DNA of 64,000 nt from an uncultured beta proteobacterium (GCA_903853895.1 CAINUX010000106.1:62001-126000), one strand, 5' to 3'. Positions 1-9,460 are shown, numbered from the stretch's first letter. Numbers and translations: made by a program. Notes: a model not told the origin generated them from the letters alone.

Positions 1-686
1 AGGAAGTTGACGTACAGAAGGAAAAAATCCAGCGCAATACTGAACAGTTTGTCCGCGGTTTGCCCGCCAACAACGTGCTGCTGACCGGTTCGCGAGGCAC
101 CGGAAAATCCTCGCTGATTCGGGCATGCCTGCATGCGTACGCAGCTCAGGGGCTGCGTTTGATTGAGGTCGACAAAGCGGAGCTGGTGGACCTACCTGAC
201 ATCGTCGAGCTGGTGGCCCAACGACCGGAGAAGTTCATCGTCTTTTGCGATGACTTGAGCTTTGACGAAGGCGAACCCGGCTACAAGGCTTTGAAGTCGG
301 TTCTGGATGGCTCCGTCGCCGCTGCCACGCCCAATGTGCTGGTGTACGCCACCAGCAACCGACGCCATTTGTTGCCTGAATACATGGCGGAAAATCTCAC
401 CTACACCTACACCCCGGAGGGAGAAGTGCACCCGGGCGAAGTGGTGGAGGAAAAAATTTCCCTCTCGGAGCGTTTTGGTTTGTGGGTGAGCTTCTACCCA
501 TTCAATCAGGACGAGTATCTGCAAATTGTGGCGCAGTGGCTCTCCGCAATGGGTGTGGAGCCGTCCCGCATTGCCGCTGCACGACCCGAAGCCCTAGTGT
601 GGGCGCTGGAGCGTGGCTCCCGCAGCGGCCGCGTGGCCTGGCAGTTTTCGAGAGACTTCGCAGGCCGCAGCGCCTCTCAATCATGA
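1..686 (+). CDS. DUF815-family AAA ATPase (5' end outside window)
   Basis: The reading frame is open from base 3, so the true start lies left of the window; the TTG at 60 is internal. A Walker A motif (GSRGTGKSS) comes soon after the edge, followed by an acidic Walker B-like stretch (FIVFCDDLSF) and the segment EGEPGYKALKSVLDG, which is typical of DUF815 ATPases. The family is a group of single-domain P-loop ATPases with no settled role. The stop codon overlaps the next start as ATGA at 683-686, so the two genes are probably translationally coupled. Family assignment is confident; function is unknown. Confidence 0.88.
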   Translation, partial: EVDVQKEKIQRNTEQFVRGLPANNVLLTGSRGTGKSSLIRACLHAYAAQGLRLIEVDKAELVDLPDIVELVAQRPEKFIVFCDDLSFDEGEPGYKALKSVLDGSVAAATPNVLVYATSNRRHLLPEYMAENLTYTYTPEGEVHPGEVVEEKISLSERFGLWVSFYPFNQDEYLQIVAQWLSAMGVEPSRIAAARPEALVWALERGSRSGRVAWQFSRDFAGRSASQS

Positions 687-1174
687 CCCGCAAGCCCATC
701 GTGGCCGACCCCGGGTCGGCGCGGCAAGGGGGCCCGGACCGCGGTGTGGTGGACGTGGCGGTTGGGGTTTTGATGCGACCTGACGGTGATTTTCTGCTGA
801 CCTCGCGCCCTCACGGGAAGCCGTATGCAGGCTATTGGGAGTTTCCGGGTGGGAAGCTGGAGGCCGACGAAACCGTTCAACAGGCGCTGGCGCGTGAACT
901 GTTTGAGGAACTCGGGATTCAGATCGGTGCCATCCATCCCTGGAAAGTCGAAGTAGTGGACTATCCTCATGCCCTGGTGCGTCTGCACTTTTGTAAGGTC
1001 TATGAATGGTCGGGCGAATTAGAGATGCGCGAGGCGCAGTCATTTTCGTGGGAACGGCTTCCCGTGCATATGGGTCCGGTTTTGCCCGGAACGATTCCGG
1101 TATTGCTGTGGCTGGCAGAAGAATCGGAATACCAGGGCGCTACACATTTAGTAGCGGTCGAGTCAATAAAATAG
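683..1174 (+). CDS. Nudix hydrolase, MutT-like (8-oxo-dGTP pyrophosphatase candidate)
   Basis: A 163-residue protein with a complete Nudix box: GGKLEADE, then RELFEELGI, matching GX5EX7REUXEEXGU. MutT-type enzymes hydrolyse oxidised nucleoside triphosphates such as 8-oxo-dGTP to the monophosphate. The ATG at 683 is chosen because it overlaps the upstream stop (ATGA) and places the hydrophobic first strand (VDVAVGVLM) where the family expects it. The upstream frame is open but only runs through the DUF815 gene. The last eleven residues and the stop codon are encoded by a dispersed 47-bp element starting at 1139, so the original C-terminus may have been replaced. In betaproteobacteria a MutT gene commonly follows the DUF815 ATPase. 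Confidence 0.9.
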   Translation: MTRKPIVADPGSARQGGPDRGVVDVAVGVLMRPDGDFLLTSRPHGKPYAGYWEFPGGKLEADETVQQALARELFEELGIQIGAIHPWKVEVVDYPHALVRLHFCKVYEWSGELEMREAQSFSWERLPVHMGPVLPGTIPVLLWLAEESEYQGATHLVAVESIK

Positions 1175-1185
1175 AGGGCTACAGG
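1139..1185 (+). repeat. Dispersed 47-bp element, copy 1
   Basis: Left inverted repeat GCTAC-N7-GTAGC (1139-1155), a 17-nt spacer (1156-1172) and a tail reading GAGGGCTACAGG (1174-1185). It starts exactly on a codon boundary of the Nudix gene and encodes its last eleven residues (ATHLVAVESIK) and TAG stop. Spacing is identical to the other eight copies in the window. Confidence 0.8.
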
Positions 1186-1218
1186 GCGATTTAGCCAAGC
1201 CAATCGAGCTGAGTGGTG

Positions 1219-1416
1219 CTATTGGAGCGTGGCGACACTTTCATCCAGATCACCGGCCGTTACGGGCGCTGGTACCCGAAAGCTTTCACTGGCCCAAGCA
1301 CCGAAATCCATGTCCTTGCACCGTTCGCTGCAAAACGGCCGGGCAGTATTGGATACGGCATAAACACTATCTCCACCGCAGTTCGGACAGCGGACTAGGC
1401 GCGTGGTATCTGTCAT
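1219..1416 (-). CDS. yacG: DNA gyrase inhibitor YacG
   Basis: A 65-residue zinc-binding protein. The CPNCGG motif near residue 10 and [14 protein letters not shown] near residue 28 give the four cysteines (CxxC, CxxxC) of the YacG family, followed by the usual ESFRVP stretch. E. coli YacG binds GyrB and inhibits gyrase. It is the last gene of the leftward pilB-pilC-pilD-coaE-zapD-yacG run, and its start overlaps the end of zapD by 4 nt. Length and motifs are standard. The acidic C-terminal tail is variable in the family. Confidence 0.93.
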   Translation of the reverse strand: MTDTTRLVRCPNCGGDSVYAVSNTARPFCSERCKDMDFGAWASESFRVPAPVTAGDLDESVATLQ

Positions 1417-2168
1417 GAGCAGAGGGTCAACTCGAATGCACCATCCTCACTGGAGGTGTGCAGGTGATCGTCTTCCCCGTGGCGCATGAGGCGGATCGAC
1501 ACCATGAGCCGGTTCCCGCTGATTTCAGGAATCAGTCGCAACGAATCGTCCAGGGACAGTCTCAGGAGTTGAAAGGTGCGGCCCTGCGGCAAGTTTTGCT
1601 GAAACTGTCCTCCGACGGCAATGACTTTTTGGGGCGATCCCGAATCCCGCAAGAGTTTCAGAAGCAGGTGTATGGATTCGGCCAATGGCGCCAATGTCGA
1701 GGCCCAACGCTGCAAATCGGCTTGCCGCGCCGGGGTGTCCCGGTGCTGCCAGGCAAAATAGGCAGGCAGATCAAACTCACAGGTTCCCCCGGGAATGCCG
1801 ACCCGACTGCGAATGCTCATCAGCCAGTCGTTTTCCGTCAGTGCTTGCCCAGCCTTTCCGGGCTGCGCGTTGAGAGCTGCATAGCAGCGTTCCAGTTGGC
1901 GGATGATGTTGTCTAGCACGCCTTCTGCAATCGCCGGATTGCCGCGGTAGCCATTCAAAATCTGCTTTTGCTTCTCGAGGTCTTTGAGGACATCGGATTT
2001 CAGGTCTGCGCGCGCCCCCACGTCCATTACTTCAAACATGGTGGCAATCGCGAAATGGTGGTCCAGCGCATCCGCGCGGGCCATCAGTTCAGAAAGGCGA
2101 AGGAACAGGTGTTCCAAACGCAAATACGTGCGAATTCGCTCGTTGAAGGGGTATTCGTATAGGATCAC
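1413..2168 (-). CDS. zapD: Cell division protein ZapD
   Basis: This protein of 251 residues matches the ZapD (YacF, DUF1342) family, which bundles FtsZ filaments at the division ring. The N-terminus [19 protein letters not shown] is the family's most conserved segment and begins at a GTG at 2168. I prefer it to the in-frame GTG at 2219, which would add 17 residues overlapping coaE that do not resemble the family. Predominantly helical. It sits 22 nt after coaE and overlaps yacG by 4 nt, the common betaproteobacterial order coaE-zapD-yacG. Its link to pilus genes is positional only. Confidence 0.92.
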   Translation of the reverse strand: MILYEYPFNERIRTYLRLEHLFLRLSELMARADALDHHFAIATMFEVMDVGARADLKSDVLKDLEKQKQILNGYRGNPAIAEGVLDNIIRQLERCYAALNAQPGKAGQALTENDWLMSIRSRVGIPGGTCEFDLPAYFAWQHRDTPARQADLQRWASTLAPLAESIHLLLKLLRDSGSPQKVIAVGGQFQQNLPQGRTFQLLRLSLDDSLRLIPEISGNRLMVSIRLMRHGEDDHLHTSSEDGAFELTLCS

Positions 2169-2190
2169 GCTGATTTTTCCGGTGGCCGAA

Positions 2191-2802
2191 TCATAGCCCG
2201 AACTGGGTGCCAATTTCACGCACTTGCTGCGTAAGATGGCCTAGTGCGATTCCATCGTTGAATACGACGAGGTCGGCCGATGCCAGACGTTGTTTGCGGG
2301 TGGCCTGTGCCGCGATAACCTTGCGCACTTCATCTGCGGTAAGACCATTTCTCCCCATGACACGAGCAATTTGCGTGTCTTCGGTACAGTCAATTACCAG
2401 TACGCGGCTGAGGCGTGTCCGCCAGTGTTTGGACTCCACCAATAGGGGGATATCGAAAACGATGCACGGGGTTCCGGCCTTCTCGGCCTGCTGCGCTTGT
2501 TTCGCGATCTCCAGTCCCACCAGCGGATGGACGATCGCTTCCAGGCGGGCTTTGGCCGTTGGGTCCGAATAGACCAAGCCGCGCATCTGATCGCGGTCCA
2601 ATGCGCCCGCGCTGGTGAGCATGTCAGGACCAAAAGTGCTTTTCAACGCCGCAATGGCAGGACCGCCCGGAGCAGTTGCCGCCCTGGAAATGGCATCCGC
2701 ATCAATCAATGCAGCACCCATATGTACCAGTGCCGTGGCGACTGTGCTTTTGCCACTGCCAATTCCACCGGTTAGGCCCAAGCGATGCGGAGCGATACCC
2801 AC
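2191..2802 (-). CDS. coaE: Dephospho-CoA kinase
   Basis: A 203-residue P-loop kinase that phosphorylates the 3'-hydroxyl of dephospho-CoA, the last step of coenzyme A synthesis in the cytoplasm. Walker A is GGIGSGKST at residues 11-19. Other family landmarks are the DADAISR stretch and the HPL motif (VHPLV), plus the lid region with FDIPLLVES. The GTG start at 2802 comes 2 nt after the pilD stop, so translation is probably coupled to pilD. Length is normal. The pairing with pilD is widespread in beta- and gammaproteobacteria. Confidence 0.95.
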   Translation of the reverse strand: MGIAPHRLGLTGGIGSGKSTVATALVHMGAALIDADAISRAATAPGGPAIAALKSTFGPDMLTSAGALDRDQMRGLVYSDPTAKARLEAIVHPLVGLEIAKQAQQAEKAGTPCIVFDIPLLVESKHWRTRLSRVLVIDCTEDTQIARVMGRNGLTADEVRKVIAAQATRKQRLASADLVVFNDGIALGHLTQQVREIGTQFGL

Positions 2803-2804
2803 TT

Positions 2805-3650
2805 TTACAGACCAACAGCCTGGCGCAGTGTGTCGGCGCCGAAAAACAAAGCGGTAAAACCGGCACCCGCCAGAAAAGGACCAAATGGCACATACCCGCC
2901 TTCACGCAGGCCCGTGGTGAACTTCATCGCGATGCCAACGATCGCACCAATGACCGATGCCAGCAAAATCATTGGTATCAGTGCCTGCCAACCAAACCAG
3001 GCACCCAAGGCGGCGAAGAGTTTGAAGTCGCCATATCCCATACCTTCCTTGCCAGTGACCAGTTTGAACGCCCAATACACCATCCACAGGGAAAGGTACC
3101 CACCTACGGCGCCCCACAGAGACGCATTCAGGCTGACTGGCGTCCATTTCATGGCAGCCGCAATCAGACCGAGCCATAGCAACGGCAATGTCAGGTCATC
3201 GGGCAACAGTGTGGTGTCCCAGTCAATGACTGCCAAGGCTAGTAGCGTTGCCGAGAAAGTGCACCATGCCAGTCCGGTTGCCGATGCACCCCAGCGCCAG
3301 GCGCAAAGGAAAAACAGTCCGCCACTGACAACCTCGACGACAGGGTATCGCAGGCTGATGGGGGCTTTGCATGCAGAGCAGCCTCCCCGCAGAAACACAT
3401 AGCTGATCACCGGGACATTCTCATACCAGTGGATCTGATGTCCGCAATGCGGGCAGCGCGAGCGGGGAAGCATCAAGTTAAATGGCTCTCCAACAGCTTG
3501 CGGGCTTCCGGACATTTCGGCGCACTCCGCAGCCCATTGGCGCTCCATCATCTTCGGCAAGCGGTAGATCACAACGTTGAGAAAACTGCCAATCAATAGG
3601 CCAAAGACTGCTGCAAGGGATGCCTCAAACCACTGCGGGTTCACCAGCAT
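2805..3650 (-). CDS. pilD: Type IV prepilin peptidase / N-methyltransferase PilD
   Basis: A 281-residue polytopic inner-membrane aspartyl protease that cleaves and N-methylates type IV prepilins and type II pseudopilins. The N-terminal cytoplasmic domain carries two CxxC pairs, CPHCGH and CSACKA, as in the zinc-binding methylating forms. The two catalytic aspartates are in DWDTTLLPDD and the conserved GYGDFKL motif. About seven hydrophobic segments follow. The ATG at 3650 overlaps the pilC stop as TGATG; a TTG directly upstream is less likely. It completes the pilB-pilC-pilD assembly set. Confidence 0.95.
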   Translation of the reverse strand: MLVNPQWFEASLAAVFGLLIGSFLNVVIYRLPKMMERQWAAECAEMSGSPQAVGEPFNLMLPRSRCPHCGHQIHWYENVPVISYVFLRGGCSACKAPISLRYPVVEVVSGGLFFLCAWRWGASATGLAWCTFSATLLALAVIDWDTTLLPDDLTLPLLWLGLIAAAMKWTPVSLNASLWGAVGGYLSLWMVYWAFKLVTGKEGMGYGDFKLFAALGAWFGWQALIPMILLASVIGAIVGIAMKFTTGLREGGYVPFGPFLAGAGFTALFFGADTLRQAVGL

Positions 3651-4867
3651 CAAACCACCTGACCCAGCTTGAAAATCGGCAGGTACATGGCAACCACGAT
3701 GCCACCAATCAGCGTGCCAAGGATCACGATGATGATGGGCTCCATCAAACTGGAGATGCCGGCGACCATGTCATCCACTTCCGCTTCGTAGAAGTCTGCG
3801 GCTTTGCCGAGCATGTGGTCAATGGAGCCGGACTCTTCGCCGATCGAGCACATTTGCAGCACCATCGATGGAAACAGGTTGGCGTTGGTCATGGCTGCGG
3901 TCAAGGCGGTTCCAGTGGAAACTTCCTGCTGAATCTTGAGTGTGGCTGACGCAAAAACATCATTGCCGGACGCGCCGCCGACTGAGTCCAGCGCTTCGAC
4001 CAAGGGAACGCCCGCTGCAAACATCGTCGACAGGGTTCGCGTCCATCGGGCGATACATGATTTTTCCACTAGGACGCCAAAGATGGGTAGTTTCAACATG
4101 ACACGGTCCATGAAGGCCTGCATCTTCTTGTTGCGTTTCCAAGATTCCATGAAGAAATACACGCCGCCAAAAAGGCCACCAAAAATCAGATACCAATATT
4201 TGATAAAGAACTCACTCATGGCGATAACGACCAGGGTGGGCATCGGGAGTTCTCCTCCGAAAGAGGTGAACACTTGCTTGAAGGACGGGATCACAAATAT
4301 CATGATCACTGCGACAACGACGAAGGCCACAATGAGAACCGATATCGGGTACATCAATGCGGATTTGATTTTGGACTTGATGGCCTCGGTCTTCTCCATG
4401 TAGACGGCCAGCCGGTCCAGCAACTGGTCCAGAATACCGGCCGACTCGCCAGCCTCCACCAAGTTGCAATACAGCGCGTCAAAGTACAGCGGGAATTTTC
4501 GGAATGCAACGCTGAGGGATGTTCCGGTCTCCACGTCGGTCCGAATATCGTTGAGCAGTTTGGTGACCCGGGGGTTTGGATTGCCACGACCGACGATGTC
4601 GAATGCCTGCAGTAACGGCACGCCGGCCTTCATCATCGTCGCCAACTGCCGTGTGAAAATGGCCAGATCCTTGGGTTTGATCGATGATCCTGCGCTCATC
4701 CGGCGTTTTTTGATTTTGGTCGGGGTGACACCCTGCCGTCTCAACGACGCCTTGACCTGGTTTTCGCCCGCCGCGCGAATTTCTCCGCGCACCTGCTTGC
4801 CATTGCGGTCCTTGCCTTCCCATTCGAATACGGCTTCTTTGCTGACAGCAGTTTTTGCGGTTGCCAT
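3650..4867 (-). CDS. pilC: Type IV pilus inner-membrane platform protein PilC
   Basis: A 405-residue GspF/PilC family protein, the inner-membrane platform that couples the PilB motor to pilin polymerisation. It has two GspF domains, each with the RQLATMMKAGVPLLQAFD or RTLSTMFAAGVPLVEALD type motif (near residues 70 and 270). Three hydrophobic segments lie near residues 170-195, 220-238 and 375-400. The basic N-terminus (KKRR) is typical. The gene lies 21 nt downstream of pilB and overlaps pilD by 1 nt. Confidence 0.95.
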   Translation of the reverse strand: MATAKTAVSKEAVFEWEGKDRNGKQVRGEIRAAGENQVKASLRRQGVTPTKIKKRRMSAGSSIKPKDLAIFTRQLATMMKAGVPLLQAFDIVGRGNPNPRVTKLLNDIRTDVETGTSLSVAFRKFPLYFDALYCNLVEAGESAGILDQLLDRLAVYMEKTEAIKSKIKSALMYPISVLIVAFVVVAVIMIFVIPSFKQVFTSFGGELPMPTLVVIAMSEFFIKYWYLIFGGLFGGVYFFMESWKRNKKMQAFMDRVMLKLPIFGVLVEKSCIARWTRTLSTMFAAGVPLVEALDSVGGASGNDVFASATLKIQQEVSTGTALTAAMTNANLFPSMVLQMCSIGEESGSIDHMLGKAADFYEAEVDDMVAGISSLMEPIIIVILGTLIGGIVVAMYLPIFKLGQVV

Positions 4868-4888
4868 AGTTTTCCTCTGAATTCTTTG

Positions 4889-6622
4889 CTATTCGTTGGT
4901 GCAGGCGAGAACTTCTTCTAGCGAAGTCATCCCTTGCTTGACCTTGTGTAACCCGGATTGTCGCAAAGAGCGAACGCCCTCTTTTTCGGCCTGAATCGCA
5001 ATGTCGAGTGAACTGCCGTCCCGAAGAATGATGCGCTGGATTTCCTCGGTAATTGGCATCACCTGATAAATGCCGACCCGCCCTTTGTAGCCACCGTTGC
5101 ACAGGGAGCAGCCAACCGCTTTGTAGGGCTTCCAGGTTCCGTCCAGTTGGGGTTCCTTGAATCCTGCATTGAGTAGTGTCTTCTGCGGAAGTTCCACTGG
5201 CGCTTTGCAGTTCAGACAGAGGCGCCTGGCCAGACGCTGCGCGGTGATCAGAATGACGCTCGACGCGATGTTGAAGGGTGCAATTCCCATATTGCGCATG
5301 CGGGTCAACGTCCCCGGCGCGTCGTTGGTATGCAAGGTCGATAGTACCAAGTGACCGGTCTGGGCGGCCTTGATGGAAATGTCTGCAGTTTCAAGATCGC
5401 GAATTTCGCCGACCATGATGATGTCTGGGTCCTGGCGCAAGAATGACTTCAGGGCGACGGCAAAGGTCAAACCCGCCTTGTCATTCATGTTGACCTGGTT
5501 GACACCCGGCAAGTTGATTTCCGACGGGTCTTCTGCGGTTGCAATATTTACGCCGGGTTGGTTCAACAAGTTCAGGCAGGTGTAGAGCGATACGGTTTTC
5601 CCGGAGCCGGTCGGTCCTGTCACCAGAATCATGCCGTAAGGGCGTTCGATTGCCTTGAGGAGACGTTCTTTTTCCTCTGGTTCATAGCCCAATGCATCAA
5701 TGCCAAGCTTGGCGCTGCTGGGGTCCAGAATCCGGATGACTATCTTTTCGCCGAATAGCGTGGGCAATGTGCTCACCCGAAAGTCAATCACCCGGTCCGG
5801 GCCGACTTTGAGCTTCATCTTTCCGTCCTGGGGCACCCTTTTTTCCGAGATATCCATGCGCGAGATCACCTTGATTCGCGAGGCAAGCTTGTCCTTGATG
5901 GCGATCGGAGGGGACGCAATTTCACGCAATTCACCGTCAATGCGAAAGCGCACCCGGTACGTGTGCTCGTAAGGTTCAAAATGCAGATCGGACGCACGCA
6001 TGCTGAAAGCGTCCATCAGCATTTTGTGCAAAAACCGCACAACCGGTGCATCTTCAACGTCGGATGCAGCGGCCGGGCCGTTGTCAATGACGGCTTCAGC
6101 GGCGGCTTCGTCAAACTCGAAGTCACCACCAATAATGTCTTCCATCGCCTCCGTTGCGGTGGTTGCATTGGTATCCACCAACTTTGACAGCTTGTCGTAT
6201 TCGGCAATGACCCAGTCGACCCCCATCTGGGTCGAAAACTTGATCTTTTCGGCCGCCGCCTGGTCAGATGGGTCAGCAGTTGCGACGATAAGCCGGTTAC
6301 TGCGCTTGCTCAGAACAACCACGCGGTAGGCGATGCAAATCTTGCTATCCAGCAGGCCTTTTGGCAGGCGGTTGGCGTCAATGGCGTCCAGGTCCAGCAG
6401 TGGAGCGGCGAACGCTGAAGAAAGAGTGTGCGCTAGGTCCGCTGCGGAAACCGCGCCTGAACCGACCAGCTCCGCGATAAAGCTGCTTTTGCTGGAGAGC
6501 GCCTTGCGGTATATGTCTTCCGCGGACTTTTGCCCCAATTTGCCCGCGGTGATAAGGGCCCTCCCGAGGCCAGGAAGGGCTATGGCTTGGTTTTCACGTT
6601 GTAGGGGATCGACAGTTGCCAT
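4889..6622 (-). CDS. pilB: Type IV pilus assembly ATPase PilB
   Basis: A hexameric cytoplasmic ATPase of 577 residues that powers pilus extension. An N-terminal MshEN/GspE-N domain (residues 1-150) is followed by the motor domain. Walker A is GPTGSGKTVSLY, the Asp box and Walker B are DPDIIMVGEIRD, and the His box is GHLVLSTLHTNDAPGTL. A tetracysteine zinc site is formed by CLNCK and CSLCNGG. It heads the leftward operon and faces manC across 156 bp that must hold both promoters; I could not assign clear hexamers there. A second ATPase of this superfamily lies at 16716. Confidence 0.96.
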   Translation of the reverse strand: MATVDPLQRENQAIALPGLGRALITAGKLGQKSAEDIYRKALSSKSSFIAELVGSGAVSAADLAHTLSSAFAAPLLDLDAIDANRLPKGLLDSKICIAYRVVVLSKRSNRLIVATADPSDQAAAEKIKFSTQMGVDWVIAEYDKLSKLVDTNATTATEAMEDIIGGDFEFDEAAAEAVIDNGPAAASDVEDAPVVRFLHKMLMDAFSMRASDLHFEPYEHTYRVRFRIDGELREIASPPIAIKDKLASRIKVISRMDISEKRVPQDGKMKLKVGPDRVIDFRVSTLPTLFGEKIVIRILDPSSAKLGIDALGYEPEEKERLLKAIERPYGMILVTGPTGSGKTVSLYTCLNLLNQPGVNIATAEDPSEINLPGVNQVNMNDKAGLTFAVALKSFLRQDPDIIMVGEIRDLETADISIKAAQTGHLVLSTLHTNDAPGTLTRMRNMGIAPFNIASSVILITAQRLARRLCLNCKAPVELPQKTLLNAGFKEPQLDGTWKPYKAVGCSLCNGGYKGRVGIYQVMPITEEIQRIILRDGSSLDIAIQAEKEGVRSLRQSGLHKVKQGMTSLEEVLACTNE

Positions 6623-6778
6623 GAACCGATAAGAATATGCGTTACGTAAAAGACTGGTGCATCATCGCTGATTGCGCCACCAATGTAAATCAATTGGGAA
6701 CAATGTTACCTTGGTGCGTCCCAGAGCGTTGGCTGCCTGTCATACTCTTGTTTCCATCCACGTTTCAGAGTCTGTTAC

Positions 6779-8212
6779 ATGAATCCAAACGAGCGCACGG
6801 CGCCTGATAGCATTACTTCCGTCGTTTTGTGCGGCGGCAGCGGTACCCGACTGTGGCCGCTGTCACGCAAAGCGTTGCCAAAGCAGTTTGTACCACTGAT
6901 TCAAGGCAAGAGCCTGTTGCAACTTACGCTGGAGCGTGCCGCGCGGCTTGGCCAGCGGCAGCTCATTGTGGCTGCGGAAGACCATCGTTTTTTGGTCCAG
7001 GCGTGCGCCGCGGCGGCAGGCGTGCCAAGCACCATATTGCTTGAGCCTGTGGCACGCAACACGGCGGCCGCAATGGCTGCAGCCGCTTTGAATGTAGCGC
7101 CCGATGCATTGCTGCTGTTTCAACCCGCAGACCACCACATTCCGGATTCGGTCGCGTTTGTCGCTACCGTTCTCGCTGGGGTGCCTGCTGCCCGTGCGGG
7201 CTCCATTGTCACCTTTGGTGTACACCCGACTTATCCGAGCACGGCCTACGGCTATATCGAGCAGGGTGATGCGTTGACAGGTCAGGGCGAGGCCCGCAGT
7301 GTTGCGTGTTTTATCGAGAAGCCTGACGCCGCACGCGCGCAACAATTGTTGTTGGCGGGGGGCTACTTCTGGAATGCAGGTATCTTTTTGGTTCAGGCCA
7401 GCACTCTGTTGGATGCACTCAGAACCTACGCAGGGGATATTCTGGACGCTTGTGAAGTGGCCGTGTCCAGCCAAACCACCGATGGGGACTTCCGTCGACT
7501 GGATGCTGAAGCGTTTGCTGCCTGCCGAGCAGACAGCATTGACTATGCGGTCATGGAAAAGGCAGCCAACGTGTCAGTAATTCCGTTTGCTTCCGCTTGG
7601 AGCGACGTCGGAAGCTGGAACGCCGTAGCCGAGTTGACTGTGCCCGACGTCAACGGCAACCGCATACATGGCCAGGGACATACCGTCCAGGCAACGAACA
7701 CTTTTATCCACGCTCCGCATCGTCCGGTTGTCGCGCTGGGTACACAAAACCTTTTGATCATTGATACCGTGGACGCCGTGTTAGTGGCTGACGCCTCGTC
7801 GGCTGAGCTAGTCAAGACAGTGGTTGCTCAACTGGAAGCCAAGGGTGTGCCCCAGGCCTTACATCACCGGCACGTGGCGCGCCCGTGGGGTACCTATGAC
7901 AGTGTCGATAGTGGCGAGCGATTTCAGGTCAAACGCATTGTAGTGAAGCCGGGCGCCACGCTGAGTTTGCAGATGCATCACCATCGTGCTGAGCATTGGG
8001 TAGTGGTGAGTGGCACCGCGGAGGTTACCAATGGTGACAAGGTGACCCTCTTGTCTGAGAACCAGAGTACTTATATTCCTCTTGGCCAGATTCACCGTTT
8101 GGCCAACCCCGGAAAAGTGCCTTTGGAGATTATTGAGGTCCAGTCTGGATCCTACCTGGGGGAAGACGACATTGTGCGTCTAGAGGACACCTATGGGCGG
8201 GTTCAGCAGTAG
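6779..8212 (+). CDS. manC: Mannose-1-phosphate guanylyltransferase / mannose-6-phosphate isomerase
   Basis: A 477-residue bifunctional ManC/AlgA-type enzyme. It supplies GDP-mannose for exopolysaccharide or LPS sugars. The N-terminal nucleotidyltransferase domain (about residues 15-290) opens with the signature VVLCGGSGTRLWPLSRK and PKQF. The FIEKPD and NAGIF motifs follow. The C-terminal cupin (about 350-470) contains RPWGTYDSVDSGERFQVKRI and HHHRAEHWVVVSGTAEV, the isomerase metal-binding region. The ATG at 6779 gives a standard N-terminus. No other polysaccharide genes are nearby, so its end product cannot be read from context. Confidence 0.94.
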   Translation: MNPNERTAPDSITSVVLCGGSGTRLWPLSRKALPKQFVPLIQGKSLLQLTLERAARLGQRQLIVAAEDHRFLVQACAAAAGVPSTILLEPVARNTAAAMAAAALNVAPDALLLFQPADHHIPDSVAFVATVLAGVPAARAGSIVTFGVHPTYPSTAYGYIEQGDALTGQGEARSVACFIEKPDAARAQQLLLAGGYFWNAGIFLVQASTLLDALRTYAGDILDACEVAVSSQTTDGDFRRLDAEAFAACRADSIDYAVMEKAANVSVIPFASAWSDVGSWNAVAELTVPDVNGNRIHGQGHTVQATNTFIHAPHRPVVALGTQNLLIIDTVDAVLVADASSAELVKTVVAQLEAKGVPQALHHRHVARPWGTYDSVDSGERFQVKRIVVKPGATLSLQMHHHRAEHWVVVSGTAEVTNGDKVTLLSENQSTYIPLGQIHRLANPGKVPLEIIEVQSGSYLGEDDIVRLEDTYGRVQQ

Positions 8213-8220
8213 CTGATGAA

Positions 8221-8297
8221 TGGTCGGGGTGACACGATTCGAACGTGCGGCCTCTACGTCCCGAACGTAGCGCTCCACCAGGCTGAGCTACACCCCG
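8221..8297 (-). tRNA. tRNA-Pro (CGG)
   Basis: A 77-nt cloverleaf on the minus strand. The acceptor stem CGGGGTG pairs with CACCCCG and is followed by ACCA, so CCA is encoded. The D stem is GCTC/GAGC. The anticodon stem CTACG/CGTAG encloses loop TTCGGGA, giving anticodon CGG. The T arm contains TTCGAAT. It lies 24 nt downstream of ispB on the same strand and only 8 nt from the manC stop on the other strand, with no visible terminator between. Confidence 0.97.
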
Positions 8298-8321
8298 CAG
8301 CCAGACGTTCTTCCCACGAAA

Positions 8322-9305
8322 TCAGTGGTTTCTTTCCAGCAATTGCGATGCCAATTGTACCAAACAGTCCTTGTGCGGGCCGTCTGGAAGGAGGCTCGCG
8401 GCAGCGATGGCGCGCCTCGCTTCCTGTTGTGCGGCGCTGCGCGCAACGTCCAGAGCGCCGGTCGCATGGACGATGGCAATCACAGCGTCCAGCATGGTCA
8501 CGTCACCGGTCTCGATGGCTTGCTGAATGGTTTCGCGCTCCGAAGGTGTGCCGCGTTGCATGGCAGCAATCAGCGGCAGGGTGGCTTTGCCCTCGCGCAA
8601 GTCGTCCCCCAGATTCTTGCCCATTACAGACGCGTCACCGGTGTAGTCCAGAACATCGTCAATCACCTGAAACGCGGTGCCCAACGCCTGGCCATAGTCG
8701 GCACATGCCTCTTCATCGGCTGTGGTAGCGCCTGACAGGATGGCGCCGACCCGGGCGCTAGCCTCAAACAGCTTTGCGGTCTTGGAGCGGATGACTTGCA
8801 AATACGATGCCTCGTCGAGTGCGGCATTGTGCATGTTCATCAATTGCATGACCTCGCCCTCGGCAATGATGTTGGTCGCATTCGCCAAAACTTCCATAAT
8901 CCGCATGTTTTGCGTGTCCACCATCATCTGGAATGCACGGGAATACAGAAAATCACCCACCAGTACGCTGGCCGGGTTGCCAAACCTGGCATTGGCTGTT
9001 GGACTTCCCCGTCTCAACGCCGAATCATCCACTACGTCGTCATGCAACAGTGTTGCAGTGTGGATGAATTCGACCACGGCAGCCATATTGAAGCGTTGCG
9101 CGCCTTCAAAACCCAGGGCGCCGCAGCACAGCAACAAGAGTGCCGGGCGCAGGCGCTTGCCACCAGCAGAGATGATGTAGTGCGAGACACTTCCGACCAA
9201 GGGCACACCAGAGGACAACCGCTGGGCGATGACCTGGTCAACCTGGAGCATGTCCTGTTCGACGATAGAGAGCCCGGACGAAGCGCCGGTCGGATTGGCT
9301 TGCAA
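8322..9305 (-). CDS. ispB: Polyprenyl (octaprenyl) diphosphate synthase
   Basis: A trans-prenyltransferase that builds the side chain of ubiquinone. It has the first aspartate-rich motif [12 protein letters not shown] and the second DDVLDYTGD, both with the intact DDxxD pattern, and the [12 protein letters not shown] segment. The start is uncertain. The TTG at 9305 gives about 327 residues and a start like that of related proteins ([12 protein letters not shown]); an in-frame TTG at 9389 would add 28 residues without family support. It is divergent from rplU-rpmA, a gene order common in proteobacteria. Chain length cannot be read from the sequence, but octaprenyl is usual in the order. Confidence 0.92.
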   Translation of the reverse strand: MQANPTGASSGLSIVEQDMLQVDQVIAQRLSSGVPLVGSVSHYIISAGGKRLRPALLLLCCGALGFEGAQRFNMAAVVEFIHTATLLHDDVVDDSALRRGSPTANARFGNPASVLVGDFLYSRAFQMMVDTQNMRIMEVLANATNIIAEGEVMQLMNMHNAALDEASYLQVIRSKTAKLFEASARVGAILSGATTADEEACADYGQALGTAFQVIDDVLDYTGDASVMGKNLGDDLREGKATLPLIAAMQRGTPSERETIQQAIETGDVTMLDAVIAIVHATGALDVARSAAQQEARRAIAAASLLPDGPHKDCLVQLASQLLERNH

Positions 9306-9380
9306 GGCAGTTAGGCTTTTTGTTGGATGGGGAATTGTATCGAAGCCGGGAGCGCCTTTTGGCGCCCGCCGTAGGACTGT

Positions 9381-9409
9381 TTGACGCAAATGGCTGGCAA
9401 TGTTATACT
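9381..9409 (+). promoter_or_regulatory. Sigma70 promoter for rplU-rpmA
   Basis: -35 box TTGACG (9381-9386) and -10 box TATACT (9404-9409) with a 17-nt spacer, each one mismatch from consensus. The leader to the rplU ATG at 9461 is about 45 nt. This is the clearest sigma70 promoter in the window and suits a highly expressed ribosomal protein operon. Confidence 0.85.
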
Positions 9410-9460
9410 CATGGGCTCTGCGAAAATTCGTTTGCAGAATCTCAATTTGAAGAGGTCAAT

